Source: Anaeromyces robustus
Lineage: Eukaryota > Neocallimastigomycota > Neocallimastigomycetes > Neocallimastigales > Neocallimastigaceae
Direction of reading: 5' to 3'
Assembly (NCBI GenBank): GCA_002104895.1
Contig: MCFG01000034.1
Coordinates: 171,001-235,000, forward strand
Length of the DNA: 64,000 nt
Part shown: positions 1 through 12,776 of the stretch, in pieces
Layout of the letters: each line of letters starts with the position of its first letter
Numbering within the stretch: position 1 is the stretch's first letter
The notes under the pieces: model-generated
Told to the model about the DNA's origin: nothing
What the model saw: only the letters and a program-made list of their open reading frames with translations
Databases searched by the model: none
Position numbers and translations under genes: made by a program

Positions 1-165
1 CACTAATAAAGTTTGCTTTTTTATCTTTTTTAATATCATTAAAGTCATTATTAAAATTATTATTATTAAAATTATTATTAATATTATTAACATAATTATT
101 ATTTATATTATTAACATAATTATTATTTATATTATTGTTATTTATATTAAAAAATTTATATATAA
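1..165 (-). other. Possible Asn-rich coding exon running off the window edge
   Basis: Read on the minus strand from about base 165 toward base 1, one frame stays open and gives an Asn/Ile/Tyr-rich peptide that becomes charged (Asp/Lys-rich) near the window edge. Poly-Asn stretches are typical of proteins in this genome, and the charged end looks more like coding sequence than a plain microsatellite. I see no start codon and no convincing splice acceptor, so it could be an exon of a neighbouring gene or simple-sequence DNA. It lies just downstream of the proposed end of the bZIP gene. Confidence 0.2.
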
Positions 166-171
166 ATCAGA

Positions 172-678
172 TCATATACAATACATACTGTTCAGATCAT
201 TGAAATTATTTTGAAAACATTCTATTCACATATACAAAAATTATATTAATAATTATATAATATAGTAGCGTTTTTATTTCTATATATATTAATATATTAA
301 TATTATTATTTATTAATAAAAAAAAATATTATTTTACCATTTTCATATAAATCGTTTGGCTTTCTCATATTTTCAAATGTTCTATTTTTAAGATTTGGTG
401 AATTTAAAAAAGTTGTTCCTAACATAGGTTTAGGTGATGATGAATTAGAAAAAAAGGAATTAAATTTTTCATTCAAAATATTAGATGATTTAGTTGGTGA
501 TAATGATTTAAAATTTATGTTCATTTCTTGGTATTCACTTCCGTTTCCATAATTAAAATTAAAACTATTACTAAAGTTTGGTATAAAGGAATTATTACTA
601 TTATCATCATTGTTATCTATCATATTCTTTAAATTACTATTATAATTATCGTTGTTGTTATTATTATTATTGTTGTTG

Positions 679-715
<37 letters not shown>

Positions 716-1588
716 CTGTTATATTGTCATTATCTTTACTATTAATATTACTGATATTTTCATAATCATTACTATTATTAATATTGTTTTTACTATTATT
801 ACTGTTATTATTGTTGTTCTTTTTATTTATATTATTATCATTATTATTATTTTCATTATTGTTACTACTAGTAGTAATGGTATTTTTTGTATTATTTTTG
901 TTATTATTATTATTAATACTGTTGTCGTTATTGTATATGTTGTTATTAGTATTATTGTTATTATTAATAGTTGTATCAATATTAGTATTATTAATAGTTC
1001 TTTTCATGTGTTCACCATTATTATTATTATTGTTGTTGTTCTTATCGTTATTGTTATAATTATTATCATTATTTATATTATTATTAGTAGTAATAGTTTT
1101 AATAGTGTTAATATTAAGATTATCATTATTATTATTGTTATTGTTGTTTTTATCAGTACTATAATTGATACTCTTGCTAATGTTGCTATTGTTGGAGTTA
1201 TTGTTATTGTTATTTAAAGTAGAATTATCACTAATAGATTTTTGTTTTTTATTATTATTATTAAGTTTTTCTAATAATAATTCTTCTAGCCATTGTATTT
1301 TTTTGTCACTTAATAATAAATGATATTTTAATTTATTATTTTCATGTTCAAGGGATTTACACCATTTTTGAATAGCTTGTTCCTCTTGTTTTTTACGTGC
1401 CCTAAATCTTGCTGATGCCTCAGTATTCCTTTTACGTTTTTCATTAAGAAATATTTCATCTTTATCTTTATTTTGATGATCCTTAGAAGTCACAGTATTA
1501 TAAATTGACTGAAGATTATTATTATTATTCTCATTATTGTTACTACTACTAGTAATGGTATTTTTAGTATTACTTTTATTATTATTAC

Positions 1589-1622
<34 letters not shown>

Positions 1623-1886
1623 ACTATTATTATTATCATTTCTAATACTATTACTACTACTACTACTACTACTATTAATGTTATTATTATTATTATTATT
1701 ATTTCTTAAATCATATGTATGATTTGTAGGGGTTAGATTTAAATATTTATCATTAATTTTGATTGAATCATAATTATTTAACTTTTGTTTTTCTAATAAA
1801 TAAAGATTTTCCTTATTATTATCTCGATCATTTGTTGTAACACTTTTTTTTTTTCTACCTCTTTTCCTTTGAGATATATCCATCAT
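172..1886 (-). CDS. bZIP transcription factor, Cys3/Met4-like basic region
   Basis: The minus-strand ORF opens at ATG 1886. Counted from there, an AT-hook-like basic patch lies at residues 6-14 (RKRGRKKK type). A bZIP basic region follows at about 149-166 with the core NTEASARFRARKK, then a leucine-zipper heptad stretch at about 172-208. The NT-x-ASARFR-x-KK signature is that of the fungal Cys3/Met4/Atf4-type bZIPs, which control sulfur or amino-acid metabolism; the function here is inferred. The rest is Asn/Ser-rich low complexity. The open frame runs to 306, but a better ending is a donor at 337 spliced to an acceptor at 222, giving a 50-base last exon ending in TGA at 174-172. The ATG at 1886 may not be the true start: the exon at 2051-4106 joins in frame if an acceptor at 1860-1859 is used, making one protein of about 1,208 residues. 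Confidence 0.75.
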
Positions 1887-1983
1887 ATTAAGATTGTTAT
1901 TAACTTTACCTTTATTATATTGTTTTTTATAAATATAATGAAAAATTAATTAACATATTTAATTATATAATATAATTATTATA

Positions 1984-2042
<59 letters not shown>

Positions 2043-2043
2043 A
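1984..2043. repeat. (AAAT)n microsatellite
   Basis: About 15 copies of a 4-base AAAT unit. It sits within the proposed intron between the Asn-rich exon and the bZIP exon, and is the source of a spurious Phe-Ile-Tyr-Leu extension in the open frame. Confidence 0.9.
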
Positions 2044-2050
2044 TTAATAC

Positions 2051-2382
2051 CTTTAACAGATATATTATTAACTTGATAATCATATCCTAGTTGTGAATTA
2101 TTTGTTATATTTCTCATGGGTAATGAAGGCAAAGAATAATTATATAATGAATTAATATTATTATTATTTTCATTTAAATCAACTGGAGTATTTAAAATTG
2201 TATCTTGACTACTATCAATATTTTCAGTAGTAATAATGGATGATGAATCTACAGAAGTTTGCGATGAATTCATTATGTTATTTAAAATATTATTTTCATG
2301 ATATTTCATAGATTTAGCAACATTTTGAAAAGGTAATTGATTGAATTTTTGATCATTATCTTTTCTATTATTATTATTATTA

Positions 2383-2441
<59 letters not shown>

Positions 2442-3262
2442 TGTTAGAGTAGTATATTTACTGTCTGATAAATAATTTAAGTTTTTTGACTTTGTTGGGG
2501 TTATACAACTATTTAATAATAAAAGTTCAGTTTTTGAAAGTATATTCTTATTTCCTTTTTGATTTTGGTCATGTTGAAAATCATTTATATTCCCATTTTG
2601 TTTTTTTTTCATCAAATTATTATTTTTTTCAATTATATTTTCGTTCATCATTTTTAATAAAAATTCGTCACTTTGATTAAGATCAGAATATAATATATTT
2701 GTGTTTTGAAAAAAATCTTTGCCTTTACTTGTCGTATTACTTTCATTGTTTATACTTTTATTATTATTACTATATTGATAATTATTATCAATATCCATAA
2801 ATAAATTATTATTTATTTCTTTATTATTCTTATTATTACTACTAATACTATTACTACTACTGTAATTGTTATGATTTATTTCTTTATTATTATTATTATT
2901 ATTACCACCACTACTATTACTATTATTACTATTACTACTGTAATCATTATTATTAATTTTATTATTATTATTATTATTACCACCACTACTACTACTGTAA
3001 CTACTACTATAATCATTATTGGTAATTTCTTCATTATTCTTATTACCACTACCACTACTACCACAATAATTACTGATTTCTACATTATTCATATTATCAT
3101 TATCACTACTACCATTATAATCATTATTATTAATTTCCTTATTATTATTATTACTATTACTGTAATTTTTACTATCATTATTACTACTACTATCAATATT
3201 ATTATTACTTTTACTTTTTTTATTATTGATATGACTATTACTATCAATTTTAATATTAAAAC

Positions 3263-3340
<78 letters not shown>

Positions 3341-4106
3341 TATTATTATTATTATTATTATTATCTTCACTATTTATATAGTCATTTTGTCTTTGATTAT
3401 TTTTATATTCATTAATTATTTTCATTACTTCTTTATCAATACTAATAATATTCTTTTTGTCATCCTTTTTCTTCTTTTCCATATACTCTTCCTTAACATT
3501 TATTAATGATTTCATTTTTTTATTATCATTTTGTATATAATCATAATCATAACCATTTTCATATATATCTTGATCTTTTTTTCTTTTTTTATTATTTATA
3601 ATAATATTGTTATCAATATCATTATTAATTATTTTATCATCATCATTATCATTATTTATGTTATTTACATTCATTGAATTAATATTTTTTATTTTATATT
3701 TTTTTAATAAACTATTTTTTTGATTTTGATCTTTCGAATTAAATAATTTTTTGGTAGATAAGGATGAGTCATCATCATTATTATTATTATTTTTATTATA
3801 ATATTTCATTTTTACTGATATTAATTCGTCTCTATTCTCAGATTCAGTAGAAGGAGAAGCCGATTTTGTAGTATTAGAATTAATTTCTTTTCCTTTTTTA
3901 ATTTTTTCTTTTTTTATATTGTTTTTTTGTGATTTTTCTGTAGTGGATACTCTGAAATAGTATTTAGTTTCCTTTTTTTTAATAGGTAATTTACTTTTAT
4001 CATCTTTGTTATTTTTACATGAAGAAGAATAAAATTTTTCATTATATGATTCATTAGAAATTGCTTGATTTGATTCTTCTTTTATATTTAATTTAAATGT
4101 GCACAT
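2051..4106 (-). CDS. Asn-rich N-terminal exon, probably 5' part of the bZIP gene
   Basis: This ORF of about 685 codons starts at ATG 4106 (MCTFKLNIKEES). It is rich in Lys and Asp at the start, then has several long Asn and Asn/Ser tracts, and has no domain I recognise. It stays open past 2051 only through an (AAAT)n microsatellite that would encode a Phe-Ile-Tyr-Leu repeat. A splice donor at 2050-2049 just before that repeat is a more sensible end. Joining it to an acceptor at 1860-1859 keeps phase. With the last exon at 221-172, the three exons total 3,627 bases (1,209 codons). I therefore think this is the low-complexity N-terminal half of the bZIP factor downstream. The acceptor context is weak and two closer AGs would be out of frame, so two separate genes remain possible. 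Confidence 0.55.
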
Positions 4107-5606
4107 TTTTTAATATGCAATAATTATTATTTTTTAATTATTTATGAATACTTTTAATATAAAATATTAAATCAGAAAGTAAAAAAAGCTAAAATAATTT
4201 GTGTAATATTATTATAAAATTTATGTTCGCTATATACATATATAATATTCTCTGAACAAAATATATTATTAATTTATAAAAAAAAAAAGTATAAAAAAAA
4301 TAGATAAAGAAATTTAAATGTTTATATATATCTATATATACTATTCAGTAAAATAAAAATCTTTATATATATTTTATTATTATAATTAAAATATATAAAC
4401 TATTTCCGTTTTTAATTAAAAAAATATGTAATATTAAAATTCTATTAAAAACTTTATAAATTTATTATTATAATAAATAAAAAAAAAAGTGACTTCTACT
4501 TCAAAAACTATAGTTTGAATTAAATAAATAAACAAAAAAAATGAAAGAAAGAGAAAGAAAATAAAAAATAAATAAAAAATTGAATATATTTCAAAAATAA
4601 TATATATATAAATCATTATATAAAAAATAGTGAGTTCAAACTTTTTATAAAAAAATATTTGCAATAAATTGAAATTATGATGAAAATTTTTTAAATTTTT
4701 TAAAATTAATTTCAAAAATTTTAAATCTAATCTTTTTTAATTTAATTAAATTGTACATTATTTAATACAATGTAATGTAATCAATTTATTTATTTATATA
4801 TTTCATTCATTTATATATTATATAATAATTTATAAGCATTTATTTAATTACAAAGGAAATAATAAATATATATAAATAATACTGAATATAATAATTTTTT
4901 ATTTATGTTATAATAAAAGAAAAGAAATGAATATTTATATACATTAAAAAATATGTTTTTTTTTTTCTTTTTCATAACAGTAAAAATAATACTCATTATA
5001 TTTGAATTAATTTTTTTTATTATATCTTGTTTTAAATAATGAAAAATTTGAAATACATTTTTTTATAATTTTAATTTATAATTAATATATTATTTCAAAT
5101 AATGAAATTACAATATATATATATATATAAATATTTTTCATTATTAAATTTTATTTATTATATTTTTTCATTTATAATATATTTTTCATTTATTCATTTA
5201 TTATTATTTATATTTATTTATTTATTTGTTTGTTTTTATTTATTTATTTATTTATTTACTTATTTATTATCCTAAATAAATATTAATATTGATATATTTA
5301 TTATAACTAATTATAGAACTTTTATAAAATAATAATTTTTATTATTGAATATATATATATATATATATATCATTAAACCATTTTCATTTATAATTAACGA
5401 TTAACATCACTTTCAAAATTAAATATATCATTTAATTCAGAAGTATTATAATTATTTTTATTATTTAGCATTTATAATTTATTATTAATAACAATTTTAT
5501 TCTTCTTCTTTTATTATTACAATTATTATTATTTTAATTTATTATTATTATTATTATTATTAAATAAAATAATACAATATAATTTTTATTAATATCTTTA
5601 TTAAAA
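4107..5606. other. Intergenic A/T desert between bZIP and TIP41-like genes
   Basis: About 1.5 kb of almost pure A/T with poly-T/poly-A runs, TA dinucleotide tracts and TTTA repeats (for example near 5210-5265). It lies between the 5' end of the bZIP transcription unit and the 3' end of the TIP41-like gene, so it should hold the bZIP promoter. The only long open frame (4434-4715, minus) is Phe/Ile/Leu/Tyr-rich and not convincing. No RNA gene is visible. Confidence 0.7.
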
Positions 5607-7676
5607 TTACATAATTTTTTCATATAAAACATATCCAATATTTCCATTACCAAAAACTGATTTTGGTAAATTAAGTATTTCGGGATCTAAAATTTTGTTA
5701 TTGTTTTGACTAGTTTCTAATTCAATATTTTCGTCAACAATTTTATTTGATACTTTCATAATAGATTGATGATCTTTTTTAGTTAAAACACTTGAAACCC
5801 AATTAGAATCTGCAAACATTTTAATTTCTGTTAATTTTTGTTTTTCTTCTGGTTCCCATGGTTTTGGTGGAGGTAAAGACTATTATATATATATATATTA
5901 TGTTATCAATATATTTTATATTCAATAATAATAATAATAATATTTATATTGATAATAATAATAATAATAATAATAATAATTATATTGATAATAATATAAT
6001 AATGGTAATAAATTAAAGTGACAATAAAAAATGTTAATTACATATTTTTATAATACCTTTTTAACATCTTCAAAAGACATTTCTCTACTAAAGTATTCAC
6101 TAAGCATATAATTTTTATCGAATTCAACGTAAACTCTTGTATCATTGGATCTAAACAATACATTTTCTATTCTAAGGAAGAAACGACATAGTACAAATAT
6201 GCCTGTTGGCATTACACGCTTAAATAAAATTTATATTACCGAAATAATAAAAAAATCAATAAATATATTATTATTAATAATATAAAGTATACATTTTTTT
6301 TATATTAATAATTATATATTTTATATGATTTATAAAATACTTACAACTTTAGCATCAAGAGTAGCTATACCATTATCAGCTAATTCATCTTCATATAAAA
6401 TAATTTGATCAAAGAATATAATTGGATCTCTCCTCATCAGTTTTCTCATATCAATTTGCTCTTTAGTAATTTCTACTTCCTACAACATATAATATATATA
6501 CATATATATACAGAAAAAAAAAATTAAAATAAATAATAATTATGTATATATCATTAGATATTAAAAACTTACAGTATTTTCAACTTTTCCTCTAAAATCT
6601 GTCGAAAAAGTCCAGTCATATGGTCTTACAATTTTCTTTTTTTCTTCTTCTTCTTTACTACTGTTAAATATAATTTCATTTTTTTTTTTTTTAAAAAAAA
6701 AAAAAGATACAATGTTAATTTTACCCCCATAATTAAAAATAATTTCTTTTAATTATTCTATATATTTCTTTATATTACTCTTATTATTGTTATTTTCTTT
6801 ATATTATTTTTATATTACTGTAAATAATTTTTTTTAATTATATATTATTTATTATATATAATTAATATAATTATTCCAAATCTGACATACAGATACTTAT
6901 AATATTTATATAATTTTAAAAATTATTATTATTATTACTACTACTATTGTCATTATCATCATTATTTTTAACAAAATAAATTACTAACTTTCTTGTAGCA
7001 TTCCATTTATCAGCAACAGCAACTCTTATCCAATTTTCGTTTTCTTTTAAATTAATTTGAACATTTCGAATTGCTTCAATAGCATTATAAGTCCATTTAA
7101 CATTTGTTTTTGTATTTTCTATTGTAACATGGTTATAACCAAAAAACATTTCAGGTAACTGTGGTATTTTCGTATCTTCTAAAACCCTTATATTTATATT
7201 TATTATTTATTTTAATATTTTAATTAGAATTAATAGAATTAAATGAATTCATATTATTACTTGAAATTTTAAAATTAGATTTAATAATTTTAAATATATT
7301 TTATTTTTTAATTAATATTTAAATAAAAATAATATAGATATAATTAATAAAATGAAAAATTCATATAACAAAAAACAAAAAATAAACAAAAAAAAAAAAA
7401 AAAAAACAATATTGATATTGAATTATAAATCTTTCTATTTATATTCTTTATTATTATTATTTTAATATAATATGTATATCATAATAATAATTAAAATTTC
7501 ACATTCGAAATTTGTTTTAATATATACTTGTCAATTTCTTCACTATTAAATATACGATCTTTTCTAGTAGTAACTTTCCAATCACCAATAACAATACCTT
7601 TTTCACAAGTGCTTTTATTTTCAAAAGTTTTATATTCAGCCGTTGCTGATGTTTGTGGCATCGTTGTAGTGTCCAT
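5607..7676 (-). CDS. TIP41: TIP41-like protein (TIPRL family), PP2A/TOR pathway regulator
   Basis: Six exons join in phase: 7676-7528, 7186-6989, 6660-6573, 6479-6345, 6218-6057 and 5879-5607 (1,005 bases, 334 residues). Family landmarks occur in order: the GDWKVTTRKD segment with FNSEEIDK (exon 1); LPEMFFGYN (exon 2); WTYNAIEAI and a VAVADKWNATRK block (exon 2); the hallmark PYDWTFSTDFRG (exon 3); FFDQIILYEDELADNG (exon 4); and MPTGIFVLCRFFLRIENV (exon 5). Yeast Tip41 and human TIPRL bind PP2A-type phosphatase catalytic subunits or Tap42 and modulate TOR signalling. The C-terminal exon carries the conserved WVSSVL segment and then an unconserved tail. All introns are short, with GTATAT, GTTAGT or GTAAGT-type donors. 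The length matches the family. Confidence 0.93.
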
Positions 7677-7874
7677 TTTCTATTAAAAAAAATTACATAA
7701 ATTCATAATAAAAAAAAGATTTGTATAGCAAATTAATATATATAATATCATATTATATTTAAAAATATTTATTTCATATATTAAACTAAAATATAATAAA
7801 TTTTAATTATTACATTTAATATTATTTATAAAATTAATATTTTAACTTCAAAATGAAAATGAAATTTATTTAAA

Positions 7875-7912
<38 letters not shown>

Positions 7913-8406
7913 TTTTTTTAATTATTTATATATTATATCACTAATTAAATTATTAATATAAATGGATAATTAAACTATCGGGTTAAAGTTAATCGATTAT
8001 TTCATTTATTGGTTACAATGTACATTAAAAAATAATTTAAAAAAAATTTTAATAAATAGTATTAAATATATACATATATATTTGAATAAAAAAATTATAA
8101 ATATATATATGTTTAAAAGATATAAAAAAATAATTATAAAACAATCCACCAAAATTAAATTATCTATATAATTAGGTAGTTTATTATTAAATCGTTATAA
8201 ATATCTTATTAATATAAAATATATTAATATTTCACTAATTATATTTTAATAATATATACAAAATTTAAAAACTTTATTAAATTTATAATATAAATCTTCA
8301 AGATATATTTTTATTTTTATATATAATAAGTAATATTTAATTTAATTAAATAAAATTATTTATAATAATCATTAAAATGTTAAAAGTTAATAAATATTTT
8401 TTTCTT
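7677..8406. other. Intergenic region upstream of TIP41, downstream of TOE1
   Basis: About 730 bases of A/T-rich sequence with an (AAT)n run near 7876-7912 and no open frame of interest. It holds the TIP41 promoter and the TOE1 3' untranslated region. A less repetitive patch lies at about 7965-8020, but I recognise no motif in it. Confidence 0.6.
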
Positions 8407-8790
8407 TTAAATAGTTTCTAATATTTTTAAACATTGTTCACTATTTTTTGTATATGGACTTGTACGTATAAGTAAAGGTATAGATTTTCCTATTACATAT
8501 AATTTATTAGCATGATCACTATTTAATATTTTTTCTTCACTTTCAATGCATTGACAACAAAAAACATAGCCTGTCATAAACGCATCAAAATAAGCAGAGT
8601 GATAAGTTTCAAAATTTTTAACTATCACTTGATTTGTATTTAATATTTTGGAATTATTATTTGAAGTTACAGGAGTATTATTCTCTGGTATATCGGCTTG
8701 ATTTTGTAAATCTTGATCCTCAAATATAATTAATGAATCAACAACTTTAGGTTTATCTTCTATTTTATCTTTTATTATATCATTTTCCTG

Positions 8791-8873
<83 letters not shown>

Positions 8874-8920
8874 TATTATTATTATCATGATTATTATTAT
8901 CATTATCATTATCATTATTA

Positions 8921-8982
<62 letters not shown>

Positions 8983-10822
8983 TTCTTTTTTTATTATATT
9001 TTCATTTTGGTCATTATTTTCTTTTGTTCCATTAATATTAATATCTGCTTCATTTTTGTTAGTAGATGTTGTTTCATTAATTTCTATATTACTCTCATTT
9101 TCATTTATTTGAGAAGATTCATTACTTTCATCTGTTTGCTTCATTTTTTTTCTATCCTTTCTCCTCTTTCTTTTTGATGGTTTTTGCTTTTCTTTCATTT
9201 GCTCATCTAAAATAACATCTAAATCATGTGTTTTAGTACACTCTTTTCCAAATATACAAAAACCATGAGCCTTAAAATATATATATATATATATAATATA
9301 ATATAATATAATATAAAAATTAAATTAAATTTTAATAACCTTTAATACAACAATTATTATTATTATTATAAATTTATACTCATTAATATTAATTAATAAA
9401 TATACAATTATATATAACATAATAAATAAATAAAAAATTTACTGCATATTGTTCGCAATATATTTTGCCAGTATCTAATGGTCTTTTTAATTTAACCTTT
9501 TCTTTCTTTAGTTGTTCCATGCATTGGATTCTTTTTTTTATAAAACATTTTATATATTCACTCTTTTTAATATCTTTATTATATAATTGCATTCTTTCTC
9601 TATAATTAAATATATATATATATTAATAATTTAATAACTTTTTTTCTAATAAAGCTTAATAATAATTTATAATTATTCTTAATAATAAAAAAACTTACTC
9701 TTTTCTAAATAAATAAGAAAGAAATGATGAACTTTCTCGTATTACATAATCTGCTATATATTTGGTATCATAAATTCCTGTTGGAAACATTTTTGCTAAA
9801 TCAGCGAGAAAAACATCTAATTTATCAGGAAGTGGTGAAAAAAAACTTTGATAAAGAAACATTAAATCCATTAAACCATTATGTACTACAATAGGAACTT
9901 TTCTTGCTCTTCTCAATATTCTATTAAAAATTCTTCTCATAACATTGTTATATTCAGTTAAAGGATTATTATCATTTAAACGCTATTATTTATGTTTATA
10001 TATAAAATAAAAAATATTATTTATAAAAAAAAAGTTATATTAATGCTATATACTGAATGTTGTATATATATTATTATATATTATTTTTAATTAAAAATAT
10101 AAATTAAAATAAATTAATAAATACTTTATTTTCTCCAGGGATATATGGTATTCCTTTTAATGCCTGAGTGTTAAAATCAAATCCATTTTCAATTAAAAAT
10201 TTCATACTCTTAGAACTTTGCAAATAATCATGCTAATAATTTATAAAAAAAAATTATATTAGCATAAATATTTATTATATTTTCTAAAATTTTCTATCAT
10301 TCATTATAAAAATGGAAGTAATAAAAATATTTTTATTACTAATAATTTTCAATTAATAATTATTATATGTATAATTAACCTGTGATAGCATCAAAAAATT
10401 AAAGCTATGATTATGAAATTGAATGCAATTTGGATCTTCTTTTGATTTATTTGATTTTAAAAATAATGATAAACCAAATGCTACTAAAGCATATTTTGAA
10501 ACAACATTTTTTAATGCTTTATAACGTTCTTCTAAATTTCTAATAATTTGAATGAAATTATAATTAAAAAAGAATTTTAAAGGACAAAGTTAGTTATTTT
10601 AAATATATATATATAACATCAAAATTTAAGAATATTAACATACTGAGCTCTAATACCATCTGATATTCTTCCCAATCCTGTAAATTCCGTATCTAAAGAA
10701 ATCAATGATGAAGAGTCAATTATATGATTAATTATTAATTGAAGTTCAAATAAATTGTTTTTATTAATATCATTATATAAAGGAACTGAAGGTAATGGTT
10801 TAGGTATAGGTAAAATATTCAT
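8407..10822 (-). CDS. TOE1: TOE1-like CAF1-family 3' exonuclease with CCCH zinc finger
   Basis: Six exons join in phase: 10822-10644, 10539-10380, 10232-10125, 9982-9699, 9599-9443 and 9270-8407 (1,752 bases, 583 residues). The first exon has the DEDD nuclease motif LDTEFTGLG. Later exons have HNGLMDLMFLYQSFFSPLP and the MFPTGIYDTKYIADYV block typical of TOE1/CAF1 nucleases. A CCCH finger (C-x8-C-x5-C-x3-H, containing FCIFGKECTKTH) spans the exon 5/6 junction. A lysine/arginine-rich nuclear-localisation-like stretch follows, then two long Asn tracts, and finally the conserved HSAYFDAFMTGYVF segment that completes the nuclease fold. Human TOE1 trims 3' tails of small nuclear RNAs in Cajal bodies, so a nuclear snRNA 3'-processing role is inferred. 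The Asn insertion splits the catalytic domain from its C-terminal part. Confidence 0.93.
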
Positions 10823-11352
10823 TTTTTGTTTTAATTATAATAATACTTTATTAATTTTATTACAATAACTAAAAATAATTAAAATAATGAATAAAAAAAA
10901 AAAAAAAAAAAGGATTGAATTTAAATTTTACATGAATATTTTTTAATTCTATTTATATAAAACCAAAAAATTTTTTAGTGTTACATTAAATATTTAAAAT
11001 CTTTTTTAATAAATTATACATATATTTTTATAATACATAAAGTTTATCATTTATTATACTAGATTTAATTAAAAGATATTTATATAATTATAATATACAA
11101 TAAATAAATAAATAAATATCTTATGATTTAACGAAGCAAAGTTCAAAAAAAAAAAAAAAAAAAAAAAAAGTTTTATAGTAAAATATCCGATAAAGATAAA
11201 AATTGGTATTTCATACTAATGCATTTTTAATATATAAAATTAAAATAAAAGTCTATAATTAATAAAACGATAAAAATATAACAAGATAATAATATTAAAT
11301 TTTATTTGAATAATTATATGTTTTTTCTATTTCATTTATTATTTTCTTCTGG
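10823..11352. other. Intergenic spacer between TOE1 and ODAD2
   Basis: About 530 bases, A/T-rich with poly-A runs near 10891 and 11145. No open frame, RNA gene or recognisable element. It contains the TOE1 promoter and the ODAD2 3' end. Confidence 0.6.
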
Positions 11353-12722
11353 TTATGCCATTGCAGCTTTTTCACTTGCTAAAGCTAAACGACGAATATT
11401 ACCAATTGTACCAGCAGCTGCTTCTTGTAATGCTGGATCAGATGAACCAACCATGCCTAAGAGAAGTTGTACAACACCATGTTCGTGCATTGTAATACAA
11501 TTATTAGCTATATATATATATATAATAAGGATAACAAAAATAAAATAAAATAAAAAAAAATTTATATTAACAATTTATTATATTTGGTAATTATTATTAT
11601 AGTCAAAATTATATATATTATATTATTAATATATTTACAATCCATAGATAATTGATGTAAAGCATGTGCTGTTGATTTATGAACTTGTTCATCTGGACTC
11701 TTTAAATATTTAACAAGAGGAGCTACAGCACCTGCTGAACCAAATGCAACTTTATTATTACCCCAACGACAACATCTTGCAATAGCTTCAGCAAGGTGTC
11801 TACGTAATTTATCATTTTTAGTATTTGTTAATTTAGCTAACATAGGAACAACTCCATGATCAGTAATAACAGCTAAATTTTCTTCATCTTTAGCAATATT
11901 AGCAATAGATGCACAAACACTTGCTAATACTTGAACATGTTCAGATTTTAATAAACTTACAATTAATTCTAAACCTCCAACAAAAGATCTAACCATTTCG
12001 CCTGCATCTTTAGCTATATTATTATATATTTATAATTATATAACAATATATTTAAGTATAATATTTTTATATTATATTATATATATATATATATAGAAAT
12101 AATTTACCATGTTCAATACATGGACAGATAGCCCATGCAGCACTAGCTTGAACATGATGATTTGGAGATTTTAATAATGACCATAAGAGACGAACTCCAT
12201 CAAGCTTATCAATAACTGACATACTTTCAGCTTTTTATTGAAAGATTTTATTAGTTTTTTTAGTTAAAATTTTAATTATTATAATATTTTAATTTATATG
12301 ATATTTATTATATTATATTGATATATTACAATCTAAAGCACAAGCTCCAACAGCTGTTGTTACATTAACAAGAAGAGCTTGATTAGTTCCTGTTAATAAT
12401 CCTACAAGAGGTGTAATACCACCACTACATCTAATTGATTCTCTTCCATCCACTTTTATTTATTAGAAAAAAAAATTAATAAAAGTTTATTATAATTATA
12501 GTTATTTTTTTATTTAGTTATTTATTTATTTATTTATTTATTTCCCTAACCTGTTTGAGCACAAGCACCTAAAGCACCAGCAACATTAATTAAAACATCT
12601 TCAGGTTGATTTTCTAATAATTCTACAAGTTTTCTGATAGTATTAAGTTTGTTAAATTCTTTTACATTTTCCACTATTATAATATATTATATAATTTAAA
12701 CAGTTATTATAAAATTAATATA

Positions 12723-12776
<54 letters not shown>

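Noticed and set aside
2871-3506. Long open frames of Ile/Thr or Val/Ile on the plus and minus strands (also 784-1217, 3089-3370 and 8887-9177)
   Set aside because: They are shadow frames of the (AAT/ATT)n tracts that encode poly-Asn on the minus strand; composition is one or two residues only.
4434-4715. 93-residue minus-strand frame in the desert upstream of the bZIP gene
   Set aside because: Phe/Ile/Leu/Tyr-dominated, no motif, sits in pure A/T DNA; chance open frame.
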